A stretch of 34,063 bases of DNA from an uncultured Holophagaceae bacterium (lineage in GTDB: Bacteria > Acidobacteriota > Holophagae > Holophagales > Holophagaceae), in assembly GCA_903927605.1 (NCBI GenBank), contig CAIYNT010000160.1:1-34063 (forward strand), in the 5' to 3' direction. This document shows positions 14,840 to 22,270 of this stretch, piece by piece. The notes under the pieces were generated by a model. It had not been told where the DNA came from. It made no database searches and saw only the letters and a list, made by a program, of their open reading frames with translations. Made by a program: the position numbers and the translations under genes. The stretch's first letter is position 1. Each line of letters starts with the position of its first letter.

Positions 14840-15960
14840 TCTACCGCCCGGAATATGCCGGGTACGACTTCGGTCCGGAACACCCCTTCACGCCAGCGCG
14901 GCTGGGGATGGTCCTGGATCTGATCCGTTGTCTGGGTCATGAAGTAGCGCCCATCGCCGCGCCTGCGGCGACCCGGGAAGAGATTCTCTCCGTCCATGAC
15001 GAAGCCTATGTCGCCATGATCGAATCCCTGGATCAGGGGAAACCCAGCCCGGAAGCAGCTCGGTTCGGCCTCGGTACGCCGGACAATCCCATCTTCCCGG
15101 GCATGGACCTCGCCGCCCGGTGGCTGGTGGGCGGCGCCCTCCACGGCGCCCGCATGTTGATGACGGGACAGAAGCAGCGGGTACTCCAACTGGGTGGGGG
15201 ACTGCACCATGCTCAGAAGGGTCATGCAGCGGGATTCTGCCTGTACAACGATCTGGCCGTGGCCATCCAAGCCTTCGTGAAGCACGGCTGGCGCGTGGCC
15301 TACCTGGATATCGACCTGCACCACGGCGATGGTGTCCAGAACCTGTTCTACGACGACGAGCGGGTGCTGACCCTCAGCCTCCACGAATCCGGCCACTACC
15401 TCTATCCAGGCACCGGCCACATCCAGGAGCTCGGTAGTGGTCTGGCGAAGGGCACCAGCGTGAACGTTCCCCTCGAACCCTACACGGAGACCGGGGACTA
15501 CCTGGAGGCCTTCGAGGCGGTGGTGCCCCAGGCCCTCGCCTGGTTCTCGCCCCACGTGATCGTGGTCCAAGCCGGTGCGGACGCCCACTTCGAGGATCCT
15601 CTGGGCGACCTCGCGCTTACCTCCCAGGCCTTTGTAAGTCTCTTCCGGAGAATCTTCGCGTTGGCCGACGCCCACACCGATGGGCGTATCCTGCTGACCC
15701 TTGGTGGGGGCTACGAAGCCCAGGTGGTGGCCCGGGTATGGACCCTCCTCTACCTGACGCTGATGGACCTTCCCGTGCCTAAGGAACTGCCTCTTGACTG
15801 GCTGGAGCGTTGGCAGCACTTGCTGGGCCCCGGGGTCGGCCGGACTCTGCATGACAAGGAGCCGCCCTTTTCTGGCCTGGCGGGTCGGGAGGGCCGGACG
15901 CGGCGCAACCGGGACGTGCTCGCCCGCTTGATGGATTCACTGCGCCCCCTCTGGACTTAG
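14827..15960 (+). CDS. acuC: AcuC-like deacetylase of the histone deacetylase fold
   Basis: The 377-residue zinc-dependent deacylase is close in length to Bacillus AcuC. Active-site elements are all visible: the His127-His128 pair (GGLHHAQ), zinc ligands Asp163 and His165 in DIDLHHGDGV, the third zinc ligand Asp252 in AGADAH, and the transition-state Tyr296 in LGGGYEAQ. AcuC removes acetyl groups from the catalytic Lys of acetyl-CoA synthetase in Bacillus. Here it would reverse the modification made by the fused GNAT two genes upstream, with the divergently encoded acyl-CoA synthetase as the obvious candidate substrate. The last ~60 residues, with a basic QxGRxGRTRRNRD-like tail, look less conserved. 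The start ATG 14827 lies inside the end of acuB, which implies translational coupling. Confidence 0.93.
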   Translation: MAALIYRPEYAGYDFGPEHPFTPARLGMVLDLIRCLGHEVAPIAAPAATREEILSVHDEAYVAMIESLDQGKPSPEAARFGLGTPDNPIFPGMDLAARWLVGGALHGARMLMTGQKQRVLQLGGGLHHAQKGHAAGFCLYNDLAVAIQAFVKHGWRVAYLDIDLHHGDGVQNLFYDDERVLTLSLHESGHYLYPGTGHIQELGSGLAKGTSVNVPLEPYTETGDYLEAFEAVVPQALAWFSPHVIVVQAGADAHFEDPLGDLALTSQAFVSLFRRIFALADAHTDGRILLTLGGGYEAQVVARVWTLLYLTLMDLPVPKELPLDWLERWQHLLGPGVGRTLHDKEPPFSGLAGREGRTRRNRDVLARLMDSLRPLWT

Positions 15961-16049
15961 CCGAATCCTCCCCCTTCAAACGCCTTGCCGGATAAGCTCG
16001 TGTTCAAATGCAAGTCCGTCTAACCAGAAAACGGAATGGGGGGTTCACC

Positions 16050-16463
16050 ATGGAAGCCTACTCGTCTGGTGATCTGAAGGGTCTGATTGATTCCACGCCG
16101 GACATTGGCCTGCTCCTGAACGTGGCCGCTCACCATGCGGGCCGGGTGCTGCCCGATGCAGGGGTGGATAGCCACCTCGCCTATGACTGCCCCCGCGTCC
16201 AGTTGATGCTCCGAACCGCGGTGCGAGGAACCACGATCGGCGAGCACTTCCACGTCGTCTGCGATGAAATCATGGTGATCACGGGCGGCCGCGGCGAGAT
16301 CCTGGTGAATGGGGCCTGGATGCCCGTCCAGGCCGGCGATGTCCATGTGTGCCCCCGGGGCATCATCCACAACACTCGGGCACTCGAAGAAAATCTGCAG
16401 TTCATTTCGATCTTTACACCCCGGCTACCGACCGGCACGGACATCAACTGGCTCAAAAAATAG
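16050..16463 (+). CDS. Small single-domain cupin protein
   Basis: The 137-residue protein starts at ATG 16050 behind a GGGGGG stretch; an upstream in-frame start at 16008 has no comparable site. Residues ~62-115 form a cupin barrel. Motif 1 is GEHFHVVCDEIMVITGGRG (His, His, Glu). Motif 2 is the PVQAGDVHVCPRGIIHNTR region, with a His in each half. These residues can bind a divalent metal. No substrate or function can be assigned; such proteins include dioxygenases, isomerases and ligand-binding regulators. It stands alone between acuC and the convergent glcF, and its stop codon directly abuts the glcF stop. Confidence 0.75.
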   Translation: MEAYSSGDLKGLIDSTPDIGLLLNVAAHHAGRVLPDAGVDSHLAYDCPRVQLMLRTAVRGTTIGEHFHVVCDEIMVITGGRGEILVNGAWMPVQAGDVHVCPRGIIHNTRALEENLQFISIFTPRLPTGTDINWLKK

Positions 16464-17744
16464 CTAGGTCGCCTCCCCCGCCTTGTAGGCCTCGTCGAGG
16501 ATCTGGCTCAGGTGCTGGACCTTCACTCCGAGGCCCTTGCTTCGGGAGCCGTAGTCGAGATGCATCATGCAGGCCGGGCACTCGGTGACGAGGATCTGGG
16601 CCCCGGTCTTCTCCACATTCGCCATTTTCCGGTCTAGGACACCCTTCGCCTCCACGTGGTGCCGGAAGGTGTAGCTTCCAGCCGCCCCGCAGCACCAGTC
16701 GGCTTCGGGCATTTCCCTGTAGGTCATCCCGGGAATGGCGTTCAGCAGCTTTCGGGGCTGGGCTGTGATCTTGGAGAAGCGGTTGGAGAGGTGGCAGGGA
16801 TCATGGTAGGTGACGTCGCCGGAGAGGGCTCCCAAGGCTTCTCCAGAATCCGCGGCCACCAGAAATTCACTGAAGCTCCGTACTTTCCTGGAAAGCGCCG
16901 CAGCCTTCTGGGCATAGGCGGAGTCGTCCTTCAGCAGCTCTCCGTATTCCTTCAGGAACGAGCTGCAGCTCCCGCACTCCGAGATGATGGCGTCGAAACC
17001 CATGGCTTCGGCCAGGCGGTCGACGTTCTTCCTCGCGATGTCGCGGGCCGCGTCCAGATCCCCGTAGGAATGGGCCGGACGGCCGCAGCAGGTGTTGTCG
17101 AGCACGGTGATTTCGCCCCCGTTCCGCGCGAGTACGCGGAGGGTGGCCGCCACCACCTCCGGGTACTGGAAGCTGAGGCCGCAGGACACGAAATAACCGA
17201 CCCGGTGAAGGGTCCTCCTGGGCTTGGGGACCTGGGCCTGTTCCCCCCGGAGGAAGGGACGGGAAGCCAGCTTCGGGAGAACCAGGTTCGCGACCTTGAG
17301 GTGCTGGTCCATGGCCCCCAGCGCGACTTTCTGAGCCACGGCGGCGAAGCCGTGGCGCTTCGCCCAGAGGGCCATCCGCCCCGCGGTTTCGAGCTTGCTG
17401 CTGTCGGAGAGGATCTTCCGGAAGAGGAGCCGGCGCCAGGCAGGTTGCCCGTGGCGGCGTATGTAGGCATGGCGCATGGCGGTGACGATCTCGTCCGTCC
17501 GGATGCCGGGGAAACAGTGGGCGGTACATCCACGGCAAAGGAGACAGTCGTCCAGGGCTTCGATCACCTCGGCGGAGAGTTCCATTTTCCCCAGGATCAG
17601 GCTGCGGGCCACGGACTGGCGCCCCCGTGCGAGGGAATGCTCCTGGCCGCTAACGCGGAACACGGGGCAACCCGCCTGGCAGAAGCCGCAACGGTTGCAT
17701 TGTGCGATGGTGTCGAAAAGAGGGAGAAGTTCAGGGGTCGCCAT
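16464..17744 (-). CDS. glcF: Glycolate/lactate oxidase iron-sulfur subunit
   Basis: The 426-residue protein has two 4Fe-4S motifs near the N-terminus, CNRCGFCQAGCP (~16-27) and CLLCRGCTAHCFP (~67-79). It also has two CCG domains that hold a further iron-sulfur cofactor or disulfide site: VSCGLSF with TCCGRP, then DPCHLSN with DWCCGAAGS. This is the GlcF layout. It passes electrons from the FAD subunits GlcD/GlcE to the respiratory quinone pool at the membrane. It is the third gene of glcD-glcE-glcF, 15 bases after glcE. The start at ATG 17744 has GAGG upstream. Whether the complex prefers glycolate or D-lactate cannot be told from sequence. Confidence 0.93.
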   Translation of the reverse strand: MATPELLPLFDTIAQCNRCGFCQAGCPVFRVSGQEHSLARGRQSVARSLILGKMELSAEVIEALDDCLLCRGCTAHCFPGIRTDEIVTAMRHAYIRRHGQPAWRRLLFRKILSDSSKLETAGRMALWAKRHGFAAVAQKVALGAMDQHLKVANLVLPKLASRPFLRGEQAQVPKPRRTLHRVGYFVSCGLSFQYPEVVAATLRVLARNGGEITVLDNTCCGRPAHSYGDLDAARDIARKNVDRLAEAMGFDAIISECGSCSSFLKEYGELLKDDSAYAQKAAALSRKVRSFSEFLVAADSGEALGALSGDVTYHDPCHLSNRFSKITAQPRKLLNAIPGMTYREMPEADWCCGAAGSYTFRHHVEAKGVLDRKMANVEKTGAQILVTECPACMMHLDYGSRSKGLGVKVQHLSQILDEAYKAGEAT

Positions 17745-17759
17745 GGTTTGGCCTCGGAT

Positions 17760-19127
17760 TCAGATTCCGCCCAGGAAACGCCCTGGGCTGCAAAGGCCCT
17801 GTGGATCGAACTCAGCCTTGATTCGCCGCATCGTGGCGAAGCCGGAGCCCGGCCTTCCCCAGGCGTCCACCTGTTTCTTGAGGCTGAGTGGGGCCTCGAG
17901 AAGCACCAGGCTTCCTCCGCCCCCCGTTGCCTCTTCCCGCAGGGCTTCCGCGGTTGCGGCCAGTCCCGCCATCACCTCCCCCCCGGTCATGGCCGTAGCA
18001 GGCAGGAGGGCCATCCGCAGAAGGCCACTCCCCGCATGGGCGGTCACGGTGGCGGTCAGGCCCTGCCCCGCAGCCTTCGCGAGGACAGAGACCATCATCC
18101 CCACGGTCCGGCCGATGGGCACCGCAATCTGGCAGACCACACGGAGGGGATCGGGACGCACCCTCCCAAGGACATTGGTGGTCGCGGTCCAGACCCGCGC
18201 CGAATCGGCCTCCTGAAGGGTGAGTGATTGTCCTGCCACTACCGCAATCAGGGCTTCCAGATCTCGCACCTGCCGATCCACGGTCACCCTACTCCCCGAA
18301 AACCCAGCGACCAGGGCGAAGCAGCCCCTGGGTTCTAAGCCAACGGAGGGAAGCAGCAAGTCCGCCGCGGAGGGATCGAGGAGGTCAAGGGCCTCCGGCA
18401 GGAGGAAGGAGGCCTGGATCTTCTCCAGAACCGAGGTGGCCTCGGGAAGACCTGGGAACAAGCCCAGAACACTGGCCCGGGCCGAGGGCATGGGAAGCAG
18501 CTTGAGCGTGACTTCCGTGATGATTCCGAGGGTCCCGAAACTGCGGATGAAGAGTTTGTTCATGTCGTAGCCCGAGACGTTCTTGATGACGCGGCCACCG
18601 CAGCGGATCCGCTCACCGTCCGGAAGGACCACCCTCATGCCGAGCACCCAGTCCCGGGGCGTTCCGTGCAGGAGACGGCAGGGTCCGCTCTGGTTCGCGG
18701 CGACCAGTCCGCCGAGGGTGACCCTGCCGGAGTCTGGCGGATCGAGGGGCAGGAGTTCCTGCCTTTCGGCGACGACCTGCTGAAGTCGGCCAAGGGGCAT
18801 CCCTGCCTCCACCGTCACGCAGAGATTATCGGCGTCGAACTCGACGATCCGATCCAATCGTTCGAGGCAGACCACCACGTCCAATTTGTTGGGGGGATTG
18901 CCGGTGGCCATCGCCGTGCCGCCACCCCAGGGAATCATGGCGGCCCCGGCGCTGGCGCAGGCCGAAACAACCGCCGCCACTTCATCTTGGGAACCTGGCC
19001 GGACAGTCATCGAGGGAAGTAGGCCATCCACCGCATGCGAAGTGATGGAGGCTTCATCGGCATGGACATTGGCCTCCCCGACGGTTGCCATGAGGCGACC
19101 CCGGAGAGAGGTGAGGTCACAGGACAC
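17760..19127 (-). CDS. glcE: Glycolate oxidase FAD-binding subunit
   Basis: The 455-residue FAD_binding_4 protein has the flavin loop IPWGGGTAMATGN, VTLGGLVAANQSGP, and KNVSGYDMNKLFIRSFGTLGIITEVTLKL. The C-terminus carries FDPQGLCSPGRF, as in GlcE and related oxidases. It is shorter and more divergent than GlcD, as usual for GlcE. The start is GTG 19127: AGGAGGTGG lies just upstream at good spacing and the codon falls within the end of glcD (11-base overlap). The ATG at 19091 would lose the conserved coupling. It works as a heteromeric partner of GlcD and GlcF in oxidising glycolate (or D-lactate) to the 2-oxo acid. Confidence 0.9.
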   Translation of the reverse strand: MSCDLTSLRGRLMATVGEANVHADEASITSHAVDGLLPSMTVRPGSQDEVAAVVSACASAGAAMIPWGGGTAMATGNPPNKLDVVVCLERLDRIVEFDADNLCVTVEAGMPLGRLQQVVAERQELLPLDPPDSGRVTLGGLVAANQSGPCRLLHGTPRDWVLGMRVVLPDGERIRCGGRVIKNVSGYDMNKLFIRSFGTLGIITEVTLKLLPMPSARASVLGLFPGLPEATSVLEKIQASFLLPEALDLLDPSAADLLLPSVGLEPRGCFALVAGFSGSRVTVDRQVRDLEALIAVVAGQSLTLQEADSARVWTATTNVLGRVRPDPLRVVCQIAVPIGRTVGMMVSVLAKAAGQGLTATVTAHAGSGLLRMALLPATAMTGGEVMAGLAATAEALREEATGGGGSLVLLEAPLSLKKQVDAWGRPGSGFATMRRIKAEFDPQGLCSPGRFLGGI

Positions 19128-20517
19128 CGGCCACCTCCTGATGAGCAGGGAAGATCTTCCCCGGATTGGCCAGATCTCTCGGATCGAAGGCCCGCTTGAG
19201 GCGGAGTTGGCTCCGGATGTCGGCTTCGCTGAGGACGAGGCGCATGGCATCCATCTTTTCAAGCCCTACGCCGTGTTCACCGCTGATGGTTCCACCGAGT
19301 TGGACACAGAGTTCCAGGATCTCCATGCCGGCCTTCATGACCCGTTCCTTCTGCTCGGCATTCCGCCAGTCAAACAGGATCAGCGGATGCAGGTTGCCAT
19401 CTCCCGCGTGGAAGACATTGGGGATCTTGAGATCGTACTTCTGCCCGACCTCGGCGACCTTCCTCAGCACAGTCGGGAGGGCCGTCCGGGGCACAGTCCC
19501 ATCGCACACGAGGTAGCTCGGGGCCAAGCGGGCCACGGCCCCGAAGGCGCCACGCCGCCCGGCCCACAGCATGGCCCGCTCGGCGTCATCCTTGGCGACC
19601 CGCACTTCCCGCGCACCGTGTTCTTTGCACAAATGCTCGATGGCCTCGGTCTGAACCTGGAGATCATCTTTCAGCCCGTCCACCTCGATGATGAGCACGG
19701 TCGCACAATCCAGTGGCAGGCCGCAGTGGATGGAACGTTCCACCGCCTGGATCACCAGCTGGTCCATCATCTCGAGGGTCGCCGGAACCATGCCAGCGGC
19801 CACGATGGCCGAGACCGTCTCGCTGCCCCTCTCGATGCTGTCATAGATGGCCAGCATGGTCTTGACCCCTTCGGCGAGGCGAACGATCCGGACCACGACC
19901 TCAGTGCATACCCCGAAGGTACCTTCGCTGCCCACGAAGACGCCCGTGAGATCGTAGCCCGGAGTTTCCGGCGCCTGGCCTCCGAATTCCGCGATTTCCC
20001 CGTCCGGCAGAACGACGGTCAATCCCGTTACGTGATTGGTGGTGACCCCGTACTTGAAGCAGTGGGGCCCCCCCGAATTTTCCGCGACGTTGCCCCCCAG
20101 GGTCGCGGCCTTCTGGCTCGCGGGATCTGGGAGGTACTGGTAACCCAGTGGCGCCAGAGCGTTGCCCAGCTCCAGATTGAACATGCCCGGCTGGACACGG
20201 GCTCGCAGGTTGCGGCGATCAACCTCCAGGAGCCGGTTCATGCGGATCATCTCCAGGACCACCCCGCCCTTGACAGGAATTGTCCCCCCACTCAGGTTGG
20301 TTCCCCCTCCCCGGGGCACGAAGGGCACGCCGTGAGCGTTGCAGACCTTCACGACCCTGGATACCTCCTCGGTAGAGTGGACGAAGACCACCGCGTCCGG
20401 TCGCCGTTCCTCAAGATAGGCGTCGTATTGATAAAGCTGGAGGTGCACCTCCGAATCGAGGACGTTCACCTCCCCTACGACCTGACGAAGTTCCTGGATG
20501 AGAACCTGGTTTGCCAT
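19117..20517 (-). CDS. glcD: Glycolate oxidase catalytic FAD subunit / D-lactate dehydrogenase-like
   Basis: The 466-residue flavoprotein of the GlcD/DLD family has FAD-loop VPRGGGTNLSGG, ATLGGNVAENSGGPHCFKYG, and VGSEGTFGVCTEVVVRI. The substrate/metal His motifs are NVFHAGDGNLHPL and SGEHGVGLEK. The C-terminal KRAFDPRDLANPGKIF is typical. It oxidises glycolate or D-lactate to glyoxylate or pyruvate. The start is ATG 20517; an upstream frame extension to 20568 adds no conserved sequence. It is the first gene of the minus-strand glcDEF operon. If D-lactate is the substrate, it would complement MurQ, which releases D-lactate from MurNAc-6-P, but that is inference. Confidence 0.93.
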   Translation of the reverse strand: MANQVLIQELRQVVGEVNVLDSEVHLQLYQYDAYLEERRPDAVVFVHSTEEVSRVVKVCNAHGVPFVPRGGGTNLSGGTIPVKGGVVLEMIRMNRLLEVDRRNLRARVQPGMFNLELGNALAPLGYQYLPDPASQKAATLGGNVAENSGGPHCFKYGVTTNHVTGLTVVLPDGEIAEFGGQAPETPGYDLTGVFVGSEGTFGVCTEVVVRIVRLAEGVKTMLAIYDSIERGSETVSAIVAAGMVPATLEMMDQLVIQAVERSIHCGLPLDCATVLIIEVDGLKDDLQVQTEAIEHLCKEHGAREVRVAKDDAERAMLWAGRRGAFGAVARLAPSYLVCDGTVPRTALPTVLRKVAEVGQKYDLKIPNVFHAGDGNLHPLILFDWRNAEQKERVMKAGMEILELCVQLGGTISGEHGVGLEKMDAMRLVLSEADIRSQLRLKRAFDPRDLANPGKIFPAHQEVAGVL

Positions 20518-20591
20518 GGTCCACTCTCGATTGTTGGAAATTGGGGCAATCGTAGCAGCTATGGCCATGCCGTCACTGGGGTCGACCTGTA

Positions 20592-20655
20592 AGGTGGAAG
20601 CAGATTGCGTTCAACGAACGTAAACCGATTCCGGCCGTTACGGCCATTTCCACCT
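20592..20655. promoter_or_regulatory. Nested inverted repeats in the glcD-ruvA divergent intergenic region
   Basis: The gap between the divergent glcD and ruvA starts (20518-20731) contains three inverted repeats. An outer 8-bp pair is AGGTGGAA (20592-20599) with TTCCACCT (20648-20655). Inside it are CGTTC-AAC-GAACG (20608-20620) and GGCCG-TTA-CGGCC (20633-20645). The inner two look like operator half-site pairs; transcribed, the set could fold as a three-way junction. No regulator gene adjoins. Promoter elements were not identified with confidence. Confidence 0.45.
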
Positions 20656-20731
20656 CTGACAAATGGACCAAGGATTCGGAAGAATGGGCCGCACCGCCGA
20701 CCAAGAGCGCCGCTTCCGGTATCCTCGAAGG

Positions 20732-21319
20732 ATGATCGGACGTCTGCGCGGGGAACTCATCCAGAAGCTGCCGAACCTGGCACTCGTCGAATGTGCTGGC
20801 GTGGGCTATTCGGCAGCCATCAGCCTCTCCACCTACGGCCTTCTGCCCGAGGCAGGAGCCCAGGTGGTGCTGCATACGGAGCTACTGGTGCGCGAGAACG
20901 AGATCTCGCTGCTCGGCTTTTCCTCCACCCAGGAGCGGGAACTCTACCGCCTGCTGGTGAAGGTGGATGGCGTAGGTCCCAAATTGGCACTGGCGGCCCT
21001 TGGTGCCCTGTCCCTCGAGGACCTGGTGCGGGCGATCCGAACCCGGGACGTAAAGGTTCTTGTTCGCATTCCCGGCGTAGGCAAGAAAACCGCGGAGAAG
21101 ATGTGCTTCGAACTGTCCGAGAAAATGGGCGGTCTGACAGGCCTGGATGGCCTCTCCGGTGTGCCATCCAGTGATCCCTGGGAAGAGAGCTTGCGTTCGG
21201 CCCTGACGAACCTTGGCTTCAAGGAGGATGCTGTGCTGCCAGTCGTGGCAGAACTGCGCACCGCAAAGCCGCCCCTGGCGGAGGCCATTCGTCAGGCCTT
21301 GAAGGCCCTGCAACGATGA
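20732..21319 (+). CDS. ruvA: Holliday junction branch migration DNA helicase subunit RuvA
   Basis: RuvA binds four-way junctions as a tetramer and loads the RuvB motor. The 195-residue length and order are standard. An N-terminal OB fold begins MIGRLRGELI. Two helix-hairpin-helix motifs follow: VDGVGPKLALAALG (~75-90) and IPGVGKKTAEKMCFEL (~108-125). After a flexible linker comes the small C-terminal domain that contacts RuvB (ALTNLGFKE). The start at 20732 is set by the conserved MIGRLRG, even though the AAGG in front nearly abuts the ATG. Neither ruvB nor ruvC is in the window. The stop overlaps the next gene as ATGA. Confidence 0.97.
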   Translation: MIGRLRGELIQKLPNLALVECAGVGYSAAISLSTYGLLPEAGAQVVLHTELLVRENEISLLGFSSTQERELYRLLVKVDGVGPKLALAALGALSLEDLVRAIRTRDVKVLVRIPGVGKKTAEKMCFELSEKMGGLTGLDGLSGVPSSDPWEESLRSALTNLGFKEDAVLPVVAELRTAKPPLAEAIRQALKALQR

Positions 21320-22242
21320 GCATCCGCATCCTTTCCACGTCCCCCCTCGTCGGTCCCTCCCTGGCTGAGCTCGGCGCCCGCTTCCCAGAGCTGTGCCTGG
21401 CGACCTTCCGCTCGCCGGAATGGAACGCGGCCCTGCCCGAGGCTGAGGCGCTGGTGGTGATCATCTCCGAACCAGTCACCGAAGCCGATCTGGATGCGGC
21501 GCCCAACCTGAAGGCCGTTGGCACCTGTTCCGTGGGCGTGAATCACCTGCCCGTGAAAGCCTGCCAGGAACGGGGCATCGCCGTGGTCAACACGCCGGGC
21601 GTCCTGACGGATGCCACGGCGGACCTCGCCCTGGCCCTGCTCCTGGCGCTGACGCGGCGCCTGGCCGAGGGCGAGGCCCTGGTACGCTCCGGTACCTGGA
21701 GGGGTTGGGCTCCAGACCAGCTCCTGGGCCCGGGACTCGCGGGCAAGGCCTGCGGCATCCTGGGCAGTGGTCCCATCGGCCAGGCGTTTGCCCGACGTGC
21801 CTGGGCACTGGGCATGACGCCGATCTTCTGGGACCGGGAGGGCCGAGGTGGCGAAGTGGACTTCGGCCCTGGCCGGGCCGCGCGTCTACCGCTGGTGGAC
21901 TTGCTCCCGCACAGCACCGTGCTCTCCCTGCACTGCCCACTCACGGATCAGACCCGCGGCCTTCTGGACCCAGCCTCATTGGAGAAGCTGCCGGCTGGTG
22001 CCGTGATCATAAACACCGCTCGCGGCGGCATCATGGATGAGGATGCCGCCATCGACCTCTTGGAATCGAGCCACCTCGGGGGTGTGGGTCTGGATGTCTA
22101 CGAGGGCGAACCGCTAATCAATCCGCGTTGGCTGCGGGCACCCCGCACGGTCCTGCTGCCCCACCTCGGATCGGCCACGCTGGAAACGCGCTCGTCGATG
22201 GCACGCCTGCTTTGTGACGGACTTGCCGTTGCACTAGGGTGA
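21316..22242 (+). CDS. D-isomer-specific 2-hydroxyacid dehydrogenase
   Basis: The 308-residue NAD(P)-dependent oxidoreductase has the Rossmann motif GILGSGPIGQAFARRA (~148-163). The catalytic residues of the family are visible: Arg in NTARGGIMDE, Glu in DVYEGEP, and His in LLPHLGSATLETR. The acidic residue usually seen about 18-20 positions after the GxGxxG loop is present as the Asp of FWDREG, which would favour NADH. Members include glyoxylate/hydroxypyruvate reductase, D-lactate dehydrogenase and phosphoglycerate dehydrogenase; the lack of an ACT domain argues against a full SerA. Closeness to glcDEF makes glyoxylate reduction plausible but unproven. It is translationally coupled to ruvA (ATGA overlap). 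Confidence 0.88.
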   Translation: MSIRILSTSPLVGPSLAELGARFPELCLATFRSPEWNAALPEAEALVVIISEPVTEADLDAAPNLKAVGTCSVGVNHLPVKACQERGIAVVNTPGVLTDATADLALALLLALTRRLAEGEALVRSGTWRGWAPDQLLGPGLAGKACGILGSGPIGQAFARRAWALGMTPIFWDREGRGGEVDFGPGRAARLPLVDLLPHSTVLSLHCPLTDQTRGLLDPASLEKLPAGAVIINTARGGIMDEDAAIDLLESSHLGGVGLDVYEGEPLINPRWLRAPRTVLLPHLGSATLETRSSMARLLCDGLAVALG

Positions 22243-22270
22243 TACGCTGGACTCCCTCACGAGGCATCCC

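Noticed and set aside
16656..20592. Very long open frames on the plus strand opposite glcF, glcE and glcD (523 and 568 codons)
   Set aside because: They are antisense to genes with full family motifs, have no recognisable domains, and are Pro/Arg/Gly/His-rich as expected for GC-rich shadow frames.
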